In this document: piece after piece, positions 41,939-50,391 of the stretch
Numbering within the stretch: the stretch's first letter is position 1
How the letters are laid out: every line of letters begins with the position of its first letter
DNA from: Ruminococcus sp.
Lineage (GTDB): Bacteria > Bacillota > Clostridia > Oscillospirales > Ruminococcaceae
Length of the DNA: 51,989 nt
Assembly: GCA_017620025.1 (NCBI GenBank)
Contig: JAFZRF010000020.1
Coordinates: 1 to 51,989, forward strand
Direction: 5' to 3'
Made by a program: the position numbers and the translations under genes
Notes under the pieces: model-generated
Seen by the model: only the letters and a program-made list of their open reading frames with translations
Told to the model about the DNA's origin: nothing
Database searches by the model: none

Positions 41939-44900
41939 GAAGCTGCTTGCCTCCCGCTACATAAAGGCGCAGAAAAGGCAGTCCGCATTCACGGTCATAA
42001 GCATCACTGCTGCGGTCGCTGTCATGACGATGATATTCGTGCTGTACAGCGTATACATGGACTGTATGCACCTGACTGTCTACAGCTCAAAGCCATGGCA
42101 TTTTGCGATCAGCGATATACCTGTCACAGAGGAACAGGGCGAGTCGATCAGGGACATGGAACACGTCAGACGTCTCAAGCTCTTCGATCTGGGTGACGGC
42201 ATGATAAGAGCCGAAGTCCTCTTCGACGGCGATATAGGTGACAGAGTCATATGGCAGCAGCAGCTCGAGAAGAAGCTCGGTATCGACAAGAGGATGAACA
42301 ATGTTTCCTGGAACGACAGCCTGATGAACTATGACGGTATCGGGCCGGCGGCACATCTTCACAAGCTCAGGATATTCTGTCTGTTCTTCATGTTTGCCGT
42401 ATTCATGGCATTCGCTCTGAGGCTCGTCGTAGATACCGCCTTTGAGGTATCCTCCAAGGAGCGTGAGAGGCACTACGGAGTATTGCAGTCCGTCGGCGCA
42501 ACGCCGGAGCAGATAGTCAGGATAATAACCTCGGAGGGCATGAAGCTCTGCCTGACCGCTGTACCGCTGGGACTTATCGCCGGTATCGGATTTGCCTTCC
42601 TGATGTACAAGGCAGTGCTTGCAGCGGGTATTGCGGAGCTGTTTGAAAGCAGCACAGAGGCTTCGTTCGCTTTTCCTTTCAGGGTCGATCCGCTGATGCT
42701 GCTCGTAGCAGCCGCAGTAGGTATCATATGGGTATTCCTCTCCGCTTACGGTGTTGGTATGCGTGTAATAAAGAAGTCCCCCATGGAGGCTATAACCGCC
42801 CGTGCAAATGATGTGGAGAAGGTAAGGAAGCGTTCTCTTTCCGGCTTGCTGTTCGGAATATCCGGCAGCATTGCCTCACGAAACGCAAGGAGACAGAAGA
42901 AGCGCTTTGTGATAACCGTTCTGACGCTCACCGTTTCGATATCCATGTTTGCTATGTTCTCCTCCTTTATAGGCGGGCTTGAAAGCTCGATAAAAGAAAT
43001 AATACGTTTAGGTGCAAACGACTACAGTGATGTTGATTTCACAGCATCCAGAGAAAACGGCACTTTCTCAGCGACAGAAGCCACGGAAAAGCTGCTCGGG
43101 GAAAGCGGTCTTTTCAAAGATATCGGCGTGGGTGTCAGTGTAAATATCTATGCACGCAACGGTGACTTTAAAGACTGGCTTAATGTACTCTATGTCAACA
43201 AGACACAGTATGAGCGTATGTTCGGGGAAGATCCGCCTGTGAGCTATGAGGAACTCGCAGCTGCGGGCGGCTATATCGCCAATACAGGCAAGCCCATTCT
43301 CGGGGCGTACATCTCCGATATAGATAACGGTGTGCTCAATGTCGTAAGTGTATACAGAAAGGTCCCCGAAGATAAGCTTGCGGAGACTGCCGACCGGAAA
43401 GCTCTCAGTGAGTATCTCGAGGTGAAGGAAACAGACCGTCAGCTGGATATCATCGGAACAGGATCAAAAGAATGGTCGTCGATCGATCTGATCGGAGCTA
43501 AAGAGACATACGATGCTATAGCTGATGAATGGTACGGCAACTACAATATCTTCACCTGTTTTGAGATGGCATACATAAAGGAAGAATGTTACACCAACGC
43601 AGATCTTGACAAGGTCACAGAATGGTTCAAGGAGCATTCCGCAGATCTGACGCTCGAAAACTGTCAGTATGAGGACAAGACGAAGGTACACTATATCATG
43701 GCGGCAGTAAAGGTCGGCCTGCTGATACTGAATGTATTCATCGGCCTTGTTGCGCTCATCAACCTTATGAACATCATTTCAACAGGTATCGCCAACAGGC
43801 GCAGCGAGCTTGCTTCCATGCAGTGTATCGGCATGACGGACAGGCAGCTCCGCCGCATGGCAGTGATAGAGGTGCTCCAGTTCACAGGTGCGGCAGCAAT
43901 TGCGTCGGCTGTTATCTGCTGGCTCTTCATATTCGGTTCGGAAAAGATCCTCATACCGCTGCTGAGCAGGTCATTCATGGATGATGATGACGAAACAAGG
44001 CAGATACTGACAAAGCTCATCAGCTTTAAGGGTGCATCACCGTTTATCCTCATAGCCCTTGCATCTCTTGCGGCATTTGCAGCAGGCTGTGTTACTTCGC
44101 TCATCATGCTCAGGGCACAGGATAATGAGAGTCTTGCGGATCAGATAAGAGGCTCGGAGATGAAGCTCGATACAAAGAAGACACATATCCTCCGCAACAG
44201 CATCATAGCAGCTGCAGGCATAGCCGTTCTTGCTGTTGCAGGTCTGAGGACATACAGCGTTATCTCCTACCGCAATGGCAGGAAGGAATACGAAAAGGCA
44301 GGCTACCTGAATCTTGTGGATTCAAACGGCTTCAGGATGAACGTCTACAGCACGGGCGCAGAACACGGAAAGCATACTATCGTCGGTATGGCGGGTATGG
44401 GTGTCCAGGCTTATCCGATACTGACAAAGCAGCTGAACGAGCAGCTGGGCAGGGAGAACACTCTTGTTTACCCCGACCGTGCAGGCTACGGATTCAGCGA
44501 TGATTCATACAAAGAACAGAACGTAGAGCAGGTGGTGGAGGATTATCGCACGGGACTGAAGAATGCCGGCTTTGAAGCACCCTACGTGCTGATGCCGCAT
44601 TCCTGGGCCAGCTACTATGCGTTCTACTGGGAGAATAAGTATCCCGACGAAGTGGAAGCGATCATCTTCATGGACTGCACATGGCTGCCGAAGAATGAAA
44701 TGTGGCGCTTCTTCACTGCGGACAACTATCCCTCCATGGCTGATGCAAGATCTGCCGCAAGAAGACTGTTCCTGCGCACATGGCTCGGACTGGACACGTT
44801 TTCCTCTGACTCAGATCCGGAAGATATCGCCCACGGCAGGTCATTGTTCACGGAAGAGGAAACGAAGCTCAGACGGCTTGCCGGCAGCCGGCAGTTCAGC

Positions 44901-45287
44901 GCTGCAAATCTGTCGTCATTACTTCTCGAAGAGCAGGATACCCTAACAGTCCTTTCACTGCTGAAGCCGACAGATACACCGAAGCTTTCCTTCTCGGCAA
45001 CGCCGGGCTGTGAAGAGGATGTGATCGAAAACTACAGATTCAGAAAGGCAGATTACGAAGCGGCAGGACTGGAATACAATATCGATCCCGAAACTGCCGG
45101 AAAGGCAGAATGGAGACAATCTGGAAAATCATACCAGCAGTTCTTTGAGAAGGATATAAAGTCTTTCTGGGAAAGCTGCGGCAATTGCAGGACTGTAAAC
45201 ATCAGCGGAGAGCATGATCTGTTCTTTTCGCAGAATGCGGAAAAGGTGGCAGGGATCATAAATGATTTCCTTGCGGAGATCGAATGA
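41928..45287 (+). CDS. FtsX-like ABC permease fused to an alpha/beta hydrolase
   Basis: The 1119-residue protein has two FtsX modules: membrane segments at about 19-44, 148-168, 205-233 and 255-278, then at about 327-352, 595-620, 653-678 and 705-728, with an extracytoplasmic loop of about 240 residues in the second module, as in BceB-type permeases. A ninth segment (about 758-777) leads to an alpha/beta hydrolase (about 800-1119), which by topology should be outside. The hydrolase has YPDRAGYGFS, a nucleophile motif MPHSWASYY (Ser892), KYPDEVEAIIFMD and SGEHDLFF (His1096). Normal permeases of this type stop near residue 780. No frameshift is involved; the frame is continuous. Confidence 0.9.
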   Translation: MKYEKLLASRYIKAQKRQSAFTVISITAAVAVMTMIFVLYSVYMDCMHLTVYSSKPWHFAISDIPVTEEQGESIRDMEHVRRLKLFDLGDGMIRAEVLFDGDIGDRVIWQQQLEKKLGIDKRMNNVSWNDSLMNYDGIGPAAHLHKLRIFCLFFMFAVFMAFALRLVVDTAFEVSSKERERHYGVLQSVGATPEQIVRIITSEGMKLCLTAVPLGLIAGIGFAFLMYKAVLAAGIAELFESSTEASFAFPFRVDPLMLLVAAAVGIIWVFLSAYGVGMRVIKKSPMEAITARANDVEKVRKRSLSGLLFGISGSIASRNARRQKKRFVITVLTLTVSISMFAMFSSFIGGLESSIKEIIRLGANDYSDVDFTASRENGTFSATEATEKLLGESGLFKDIGVGVSVNIYARNGDFKDWLNVLYVNKTQYERMFGEDPPVSYEELAAAGGYIANTGKPILGAYISDIDNGVLNVVSVYRKVPEDKLAETADRKALSEYLEVKETDRQLDIIGTGSKEWSSIDLIGAKETYDAIADEWYGNYNIFTCFEMAYIKEECYTNADLDKVTEWFKEHSADLTLENCQYEDKTKVHYIMAAVKVGLLILNVFIGLVALINLMNIISTGIANRRSELASMQCIGMTDRQLRRMAVIEVLQFTGAAAIASAVICWLFIFGSEKILIPLLSRSFMDDDDETRQILTKLISFKGASPFILIALASLAAFAAGCVTSLIMLRAQDNESLADQIRGSEMKLDTKKTHILRNSIIAAAGIAVLAVAGLRTYSVISYRNGRKEYEKAGYLNLVDSNGFRMNVYSTGAEHGKHTIVGMAGMGVQAYPILTKQLNEQLGRENTLVYPDRAGYGFSDDSYKEQNVEQVVEDYRTGLKNAGFEAPYVLMPHSWASYYAFYWENKYPDEVEAIIFMDCTWLPKNEMWRFFTADNYPSMADARSAARRLFLRTWLGLDTFSSDSDPEDIAHGRSLFTEEETKLRRLAGSRQFSAANLSSLLLEEQDTLTVLSLLKPTDTPKLSFSATPGCEEDVIENYRFRKADYEAAGLEYNIDPETAGKAEWRQSGKSYQQFFEKDIKSFWESCGNCRTVNISGEHDLFFSQNAEKVAGIINDFLAEIE

Positions 45288-45294
45288 CAAAGAG

Positions 45295-45313
45295 CGGACG
45301 GTTCAGCCGTCCG
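45295..45313 (+). terminator. Hairpin after the permease gene
   Basis: CGGACGG and CCGTCCG form a 7-bp stem followed by TTTCCGCTT. The same 22 bases (45292-45313) recur at 45551-45572 on the far side of repeat copy D. Confidence 0.6.
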
Positions 45314-45343
45314 TTTCCGCTTGCCAAAAAAGCTCCATATCAG

Positions 45344-45547
45344 TCAGTTTGGGATTCTAAAGGGGCTGCGCCCCTTTAGCGGAGTCCAGAGGCAGCGCCT
45401 CTGGCAGGGTGCGGGACAGAGTCCCGCATTTTTCCGCAGGGCGCTTCGCAAGGGGTGAATTCCCAAACAGTCCGGGGGACTGTTTTGGAAGAGGGGACGC
45501 CTTGCAAGTGAAGGCGTCCCCTGATAAAACTAAGGTTTTTGGACAGA
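45344..45547 (+). repeat. Dispersed multi-hairpin repeat, copy D
   Basis: A full copy beginning CAGTTTGGGATTC. Its third stem is TGCGGGAC/GTCCCGCA, changed on both sides relative to GGGGC/GCCCC in copies A to C. The fourth has one changed arm (CCCAAACAG/CTGTTTTGG). It is bracketed by two identical 22-base hairpins. An open frame that runs through it (45409) into the response regulator gene is not a gene. Confidence 0.9.
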
Positions 45548-45573
45548 CTGGAGCGGACGGTTCAGCCGTCCGC

Positions 45574-45602
45574 TTGCATTTGCCTGAGCATCATGGTATA
45601 AT
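45574..45602 (+). promoter_or_regulatory. SigA-type promoter of the two-component genes
   Basis: TTGCAT at 45574-45579 and TATAAT at 45597-45602 are 17 bases apart, 25 bases before the start at 45628. Confidence 0.65.
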
Positions 45603-45627
45603 TAGAAAAAAGCCGGAGGTGAACGGA

Positions 45628-46302
45628 ATGCCGAAGATACTGCTCGTTGAGGACGATGAACAGCTTGCAAGGTTCCTGATGAGGTTTCTGAATTCAGAAG
45701 GCTATACGACCGATCATGCAAGCGGACAAAAGGAAGCCATGCGCCTGTTCGGGGAGAACTGCTATGACTGCGTGCTGCTCGATATATCGCTGAAGGACGG
45801 CAACGGGTACTCAGTGTGCGCTGCGGTGAAGGCGGCGGGCGATACTCCTGTGATATTCATTACCGCCTCGGCTGATGAGGCCTGTACGGTCGCCGGCTTT
45901 GAGATAGGCGCTGATGACTATATCGGCAAGCCCTTCGGCACCCGTGAGCTGCTTGCAAGAATGAAGAATGTCATGCGCCGGCATCAGAGGTCTTCTCCTC
46001 TTCTGCGGTGCGGCAATGTCACGATAGACCCGATCAAGGGCATCGTTTTCAAGAACGGCAGCGAGCTTACTCTGTCAGCGCTGGAATACCGGCTGCTGCT
46101 GGTATTCTTATCCAACAAGAACCAGCTGCTCTCACGTGACCGTCTTGCAGAGGAGCTGTGGTCGCTCACCAAGGAATTCGTCTCGGACAATACGCTTTGT
46201 GTATATATAAGGCGTCTGCGTGAGAAGATAGAGGACGATCCGCAGGAGCCGCATATCATACAGACTGTCAGAGGTCTCGGCTATAAGGCGGTGGACGAAT
46301 GA
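45628..46302 (+). CDS. OmpR-family response regulator (BceR-like)
   Basis: The 224-residue protein has a receiver domain (ILLVEDDEQLARFL, phosphorylated Asp52 in VLLDISLKDG, ITASADE, DDYIGKPFGTRELLARM) and an OmpR-type winged helix (LSALEYRLLLVFLSNKNQLLSRDRLAEELW to YIRRLREKIEDDPQEPHIIQTVRGLGYK). It is the likely regulator of the ABC transporter upstream. ATG 45628 has GGAGGTG 7 bases before it. It overlaps the kinase gene by 4 bases. Confidence 0.95.
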   Translation: MPKILLVEDDEQLARFLMRFLNSEGYTTDHASGQKEAMRLFGENCYDCVLLDISLKDGNGYSVCAAVKAAGDTPVIFITASADEACTVAGFEIGADDYIGKPFGTRELLARMKNVMRRHQRSSPLLRCGNVTIDPIKGIVFKNGSELTLSALEYRLLLVFLSNKNQLLSRDRLAEELWSLTKEFVSDNTLCVYIRRLREKIEDDPQEPHIIQTVRGLGYKAVDE

Positions 46303-47288
46303 GGGACAAGAAACGCCGGCTAATACATTTCCTCCTGACCGCTGCTCTGGTTATTCCTTGTCTGTTTTTCAGTATCCCGTGTGCAGTGACGGCTGCAGCT
46401 GCTTCGGCGGTGTTCCTTGTGTTTTATGAAACGCTGTTTTCGCAGCGGCGAAGCAAGGTCGGGAAGCTGTGTGATGATATTGACAGGATTCTGCGCAATG
46501 ATGATATGATCTCTTTTGATGAATACAGGGAAGGGGAGCTGAGCGTACTTTCGGCGGAGATCCATAAAATGACGATACGTCTGCGTGAGCAGAATGCAGA
46601 GCTGAAAAGCGAAAAGCAGTTTGCAAAGGAAGCGCTGGAGGATATCTCACATCAGCTGAGAACTCCTCTCACATCGGTCATGATGATACTCGGACTGATG
46701 CGCTCCGCCGACCTGGAAGACAAGGAACGCACGGAGTATATGCGTGACCTGTATGAGCTGCTCGCACGCATGAAATGGCTTATCGAGACGATGCTGAGCC
46801 TTTCACGCATCGAGGCTGATGCAGTGAAGTTCGCAAAGGACACTGTTTCCTGCCGTGAGCTGATAAACAGATCCGTCGAGCCGGTTTCCGTTACTGCTGA
46901 GCTCAAGGGCGTCGAGATAAAGACGGAGATCGAAGGCGAGCCTGCATTCATAGGCGACCTTCATTACACCTCGGAGGCGTTAGTGAATCTGCTCAAGAAT
47001 GCCATTGAGCACACTCCCGAAGGCGGCACTGTTACAATAACGGCAAAGGGGAACAATATCTCCTCCGACATAACGATATCAGATACCGGCGAGGGCATAC
47101 CGGAGAAGGAACTGCCGCATATCTTCGAGCGTTTCTACCGCTCCTCGGAGTATACCAAGAATGGCTTCGGCATCGGACTTGCCTTTGCAAAAAAGGTCAT
47201 AAACGCACAGGACGGAAAACTGAAAGCATCCAATCACAAACCGCATGGTGCTGAGTTTGATATCCACTTCTACAAAACGACAATATAA
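46299..47288 (+). CDS. Intramembrane-sensing histidine kinase (BceS-like)
   Basis: The 329-residue kinase has just two membrane segments at the N-terminus (about 8-22 and 25-48) with almost no loop, so it has no outside sensor. His118 in EDISHQLRTPLTSVMM is the phosphorylation site, followed by NLLKNAIEHTPEGG, ISDTGEGIPEKELPHIFERFYRS and FGIGLAFAKKVI. Kinases of this build usually sense through a partner ABC permease, which fits the unusual transporter upstream. Confidence 0.94.
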   Translation: MRDKKRRLIHFLLTAALVIPCLFFSIPCAVTAAAASAVFLVFYETLFSQRRSKVGKLCDDIDRILRNDDMISFDEYREGELSVLSAEIHKMTIRLREQNAELKSEKQFAKEALEDISHQLRTPLTSVMMILGLMRSADLEDKERTEYMRDLYELLARMKWLIETMLSLSRIEADAVKFAKDTVSCRELINRSVEPVSVTAELKGVEIKTEIEGEPAFIGDLHYTSEALVNLLKNAIEHTPEGGTVTITAKGNNISSDITISDTGEGIPEKELPHIFERFYRSSEYTKNGFGIGLAFAKKVINAQDGKLKASNHKPHGAEFDIHFYKTTI

Positions 47289-47326
47289 AACAGGCAGATG
47301 TTCATACGACGGAACATCTGCCTGTT
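47289..47326. terminator. Bidirectional terminator
   Basis: AACAGGCAGATGTTC and GAACATCTGCCTGTT form a perfect 15-bp stem between the kinase gene (plus) and the esterase-like gene (minus). Confidence 0.9.
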
Positions 47327-47422
47327 ATGTTTCATAGCCTTCTGTACAGACCTTCACAGCTGCACTGAAGCTTCTGTATCAGTCCGGCCTGAGCTGTGAG
47401 GCCTCGCTGTTTTGTTCAGATA

Positions 47423-48688
47423 TCACTCAGTCCATATCTCTGTGGGGTTTGCTTCATAAACGAGTATCATTGCATCGTACATATCCTCAGGAGTCAGATT
47501 CAGCTGATAGAACGGTTTTACCAGCTTGATGGCGAGGTTGTACTGCTCACCGAGTGAGCCGGTTTTCATCGGGTTGTGTATCTTCTCATATACAGGATCA
47601 TTTTCCGGTACTGAGCTGAAATCAAGATAGCACATATTTTCATCGCTGTACTTTACCTGATAGGCGAGAGGGTCGTCAGAGCAGAATTTGTGGACCTCAC
47701 GGCCGTTTTTGCCCGGAAGATTATCCTTTGTGATATAGAAATCAGTACCTATAGCGAAGTAGTCATCTCCGAGATCATCATGAAGGAATCTTCCGAGAAA
47801 AGTAGCCACGGAAGACTGATTCTTCGTCATGTGGCCGTTGTGACAGGAGAGCATGAGACGGCTGTCATGATCGCTTTCTTCAATACCGAGCGCCCACATA
47901 ACGTTTTCCTTCATCTGAGTGTCACGGTACTTTGTTGAGAAGCGTTGTTTCTCACGGTATTCCATATAGCATCTGAGCATATCAAACGCACGGCGGGCAG
48001 TAGCAAACTTTTCCTTGCCTGCTGCCGCTTCATAGCTGCTCTGATCTGCATCCAGTTCCGAAGCTGTTTCATCGATGAAAGAGATTATCCTATCATAATC
48101 GGATGGACTGTATGCATCTTCCTCTGTGCCGAAGAGTTCATCGAGCGCAGATGATATTTCCTCTGCTTTTTCAGGAGCGGCAATTGTATAGAAATTCTTT
48201 ATTACCTGAACAGTACACATATCATTCTGTATATCTGCACCGTAGATACGCACCTTGTCATTTTCAGCAGCCGTTTCGTTGTATTCACGCATCCAGGTGA
48301 TGAGTTCGCACATCTCGTCTGTACGGTAAATACGGTATCCGAGCTTCCTTGTGATATCCTCAGCAGTACCTTCGCCGCCGTTTATGTACTCATTTGCAAG
48401 AGCACATCCGCCGAAATCACCTTCGAGTATAAGTCCGCGAACATTTGTGGTCTCGACCAGAGTCCTGAATACAGAAAGCTTAAGCTCCTGGAATTCTTTG
48501 TTACCGTGTGTAGCCTCGCCAAGTGCGATGATTCTTGCGTTATCCGGAACGGTGAGGGATTCCGCAGCTGTAACGTAGTTTCCGAAGCTTTCTATCTTAG
48601 AGGGCTTCAAATGGATCTGAGTTGCCCCGAAACCAGCCCCCAGTGCAAGGATCACTGCTGATGCTATAATTATACCTGCTTTTTTCAT
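47423..48688 (-). CDS. Erythromycin-esterase-family protein with membrane anchor or signal
   Basis: The 421-residue protein starts with a hydrophobic signal or anchor (MKKAGIIIASAVILALGAGFGATQI). It then shows the erythromycin esterase family motifs ARIIALGEATHGNKEFQELKLSVFRTLVE, LILEGDFGGC and LMLSCHNGHMTKNQSSVATFLGRFL. EreA/EreB open macrolide rings, but most family members have other or unknown substrates. Being exported makes a cytoplasmic macrolide-type role less likely. It is convergent with the two-component genes and may belong to the same defence region. Confidence 0.85.
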   Translation of the reverse strand: MKKAGIIIASAVILALGAGFGATQIHLKPSKIESFGNYVTAAESLTVPDNARIIALGEATHGNKEFQELKLSVFRTLVETTNVRGLILEGDFGGCALANEYINGGEGTAEDITRKLGYRIYRTDEMCELITWMREYNETAAENDKVRIYGADIQNDMCTVQVIKNFYTIAAPEKAEEISSALDELFGTEEDAYSPSDYDRIISFIDETASELDADQSSYEAAAGKEKFATARRAFDMLRCYMEYREKQRFSTKYRDTQMKENVMWALGIEESDHDSRLMLSCHNGHMTKNQSSVATFLGRFLHDDLGDDYFAIGTDFYITKDNLPGKNGREVHKFCSDDPLAYQVKYSDENMCYLDFSSVPENDPVYEKIHNPMKTGSLGEQYNLAIKLVKPFYQLNLTPEDMYDAMILVYEANPTEIWTE

Positions 48689-48890
48689 TGTTATTAAGTC
48701 CTTTCGTATGAGTAATGGTTTTAGTCTGTAATCCTGACTGCTATATTATTATAACACAAACCGGAGCAGATGTCTTGTGTTTTAGATTACTTTACGTTTC
48801 AGTTTTGTAATGTAACTCTTTCAGGAGCACGAGTGATTTCCGAGCTTTTCAGGGTTCGGAGACTGAAATCAGTCCGCATGACAGATACAG
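48689..48890. other. Gap between the esterase gene and the element junction
   Basis: On the minus strand a TATAAT (in the AT-rich stretch 48742-48760) could be the -10 of the esterase gene promoter. A short frame at 48770-49006 runs across the terminator and the att site and is not a gene. Nothing else is supported. Confidence 0.45.
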
Positions 48891-48933
48891 AAAAATCGCC
48901 TGAATATCGGGGGAAACCCGTTATCCAGGCGAT
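48891..48933 (-). terminator. Terminator of the tRNA gene at the element junction
   Basis: On the minus strand ATCGCCTG and CAGGCGAT pair, with inner CGGG/CCCG, followed by five T. It lies just after the tRNA 3' remnant and would be the native end of that gene. Confidence 0.75.
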
Positions 48934-48944
48934 CTTTGATTTAG

Positions 48945-48966
48945 TGCGGGTGACAGGACTTGAACC
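48945..48966 (-). other. tRNA-Leu-like 3' end: probable attachment site of an integrated element
   Basis: The minus strand reads GGTTCAAGTCCTGTCACCCG followed by CA, the T-loop, T-stem and acceptor 3' strand of a tRNA that starts GCGGGTG, most like tRNA-Leu. No matching 5' half is found in the next 90 bases, so the gene is cut here. The integrase at 49036-50082 lies directly beside it. The whole tRNA is expected at the far end of the element, outside the window. Confidence 0.7.
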
Positions 48967-49035
48967 TTTTAATTTGCATCACAAACCGCTTAAAATAGGC
49001 ATTTGACAAATCACTTTCGTCACACGTGTGATTTT

Positions 49036-50082
49036 TTATGCTGTATCATCCTCAGATTTAGAAATAATGCTGTTGAAGTAGCTGTCGATCATGCTGTCTA
49101 TCTTTTTACGTTCTGAACTGAAGGTCTGCTGGTATACCGACTTCAATACGCTGTCAGTTGACCAGCCGCCGCGCTCCATGGCATACTTGTCGGGTACTCC
49201 GAGCATAAGCATGATCGAGGCGTTCAGGTGGCGAAGGTCATGGAAGGTCATGTCAAAACCATTCTCTGTAATCAGCTTTTTAAATCTGTCATATAGTATC
49301 TTCCTTGATACAGGAACGATGAAGTCCTCCTGGCTGTCATGCGGAACAGTCATTATCAGATCATATATGTAATCTGGAAGTGCGAGCTGACGCTGACTCT
49401 TTTCGGTCTTGCAGCCTTCACGGACTTTGAAGCCGTCCTTGGTGCGGATAATTGTACGCCTCACGCTAATGGTGTGGTTGTCTGTATCAACATCTTTGAA
49501 CTTCAGGCCTATTACTTCTCCGATCCTGAGGCTTAACCAGGCTGCGAGCAGAACAGGCAGCTCTACATCAGTCCCCTTAAAAATAGGAAATAGATCTCCA
49601 AATGTCGGTAACTCCTTCTCCCTTTTTCTGAGCTTCGGCAGCTTTACACTGTTCAGATTAATATCTACCTCATACATCTTCAGCACAGATTTCAGTAGGC
49701 CAAAAGCATTCTTGAGCGTCTTCGGACTGACACTTTCAGCATCGATATTTACTGCCTTTTGAATCTGAATCGGCGTTAGTTCGGAGAGTTTAACATCCAT
49801 AATCGATCTGAAGCGAAACCTCAGCACCTGATCATAGTTGCATATCGTTGTCTCCTCAAGGATGTTTCTGCGACTCTCGATGTACATCGCTATCGCAGCT
49901 GACAGCGTAGCATTCTGGTCGTAGAGCTGTTCTCTGTTGTTTGTGAAATCAGCTGCCAGCTTCAGTGCCTTCCACTCTTCATCTGCCGTAAACGACCTGA
50001 CGATCCGCTTGCCTGTGATTTCATCATGTCCGGCGACTACCTGAACCCGGTAACTGCCAGAGGGTAGTTTCTTAGCTTTCAT
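49036..50082 (-). CDS. Tyrosine site-specific integrase
   Basis: The 348-residue protein has an N-terminal arm-binding-like region (SGSYRVQVVAGHDEITGKRIVRSFT), a core-binding SAM-like domain (about 60-150) and the catalytic domain with Arg186 (LSLRIGEVIGL), His281 and Arg284 (FHDLRHLNAS), Trp307 in place of the second His (GGWSTD) and the nucleophile Tyr317 (KSVYQQTF). It joins and excises the element at the tRNA site beside it. AAAGGAG is found before the ATG at 50082. The promoter overlaps a palindrome (50108-50138). Confidence 0.93.
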   Translation of the reverse strand: MKAKKLPSGSYRVQVVAGHDEITGKRIVRSFTADEEWKALKLAADFTNNREQLYDQNATLSAAIAMYIESRRNILEETTICNYDQVLRFRFRSIMDVKLSELTPIQIQKAVNIDAESVSPKTLKNAFGLLKSVLKMYEVDINLNSVKLPKLRKREKELPTFGDLFPIFKGTDVELPVLLAAWLSLRIGEVIGLKFKDVDTDNHTISVRRTIIRTKDGFKVREGCKTEKSQRQLALPDYIYDLIMTVPHDSQEDFIVPVSRKILYDRFKKLITENGFDMTFHDLRHLNASIMLMLGVPDKYAMERGGWSTDSVLKSVYQQTFSSERKKIDSMIDSYFNSIISKSEDDTA

Positions 50083-50107
50083 ATGTACTCCTTTCCGGAT
50101 AGCGGAA

Positions 50108-50138
50108 AGTGGTACAATACCATTAGTATTATACCACT
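50108..50138. promoter_or_regulatory. Near-perfect palindrome over the int promoter (probable operator)
   Basis: AGTGGTACAATAC and GTATTATACCACT match as inverted repeats at 12 of 13 positions around CATTA. It contains the -10 hexamer of the int promoter, so a bound repressor would block int. Confidence 0.65.
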
Positions 50139-50156
50139 TTTCTTTTGATTTGTCCA
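50128..50156 (-). promoter_or_regulatory. SigA-type promoter of int
   Basis: On the minus strand TGGACA (50151-50156) and TATAAT (50128-50133) are 17 bases apart, 45 bases before the int ATG. Confidence 0.7.
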
Positions 50157-50163
50157 GTTGTTG

Positions 50164-50391
50164 TTATAATGCAAGAAGCTCATGCAGTTCCATGCTGTTC
50201 ACCACCAGGAAGTTGTCAATCTTCTCCAGTGTAAGGCTCCTTGCGTTCTTGTCATAGTCCCTCAGTGTTCTCTCGCACACGTTAAGGTATGCGGCAAGCT
50301 CACTGTCACTGACATCGCGGAGACTCTGCCAGTAGCGAATCTTACACCACACGCGCTTGTAGAGTGTGATGCGAGTTGATTTCTTAGCCAT
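50164..50391 (-). CDS. Small helix-turn-helix protein
   Basis: The 75-residue protein has a basic N-terminus and a Cro/C1-like helix-turn-helix (LRDVSDSELAAYLNVCERTLRDYDKNARSLTLEKIDNFL). It lies directly upstream of int on the same strand. It may repress int at the palindrome, or help in excision. ATG 50391 has AGGAGG 8 bases before it; the GTG at 50400 is inside the spacing and is rejected. Confidence 0.8.
   Translation of the reverse strand: MAKKSTRITLYKRVWCKIRYWQSLRDVSDSELAAYLNVCERTLRDYDKNARSLTLEKIDNFLVVNSMELHELLAL

Noticed and set aside
45409-45627. Longer N-terminus for the response regulator
   Set aside because: The added part is the translated repeat copy D and the promoter region. 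ATG 45628 has a proper ribosome site and starts the receiver domain.
48770-49006. 78-codon frame on the plus strand over the att site
   Set aside because: It spans the tRNA remnant and its terminator and has no ribosome site.
49020-49031. Perfect 12-base palindrome TCACACGTGTGA near the end of int
   Set aside because: It could be a terminator or an integrase site, but it is followed by T only on the strand opposite to int and no gene ends there, so I do not assign a role.
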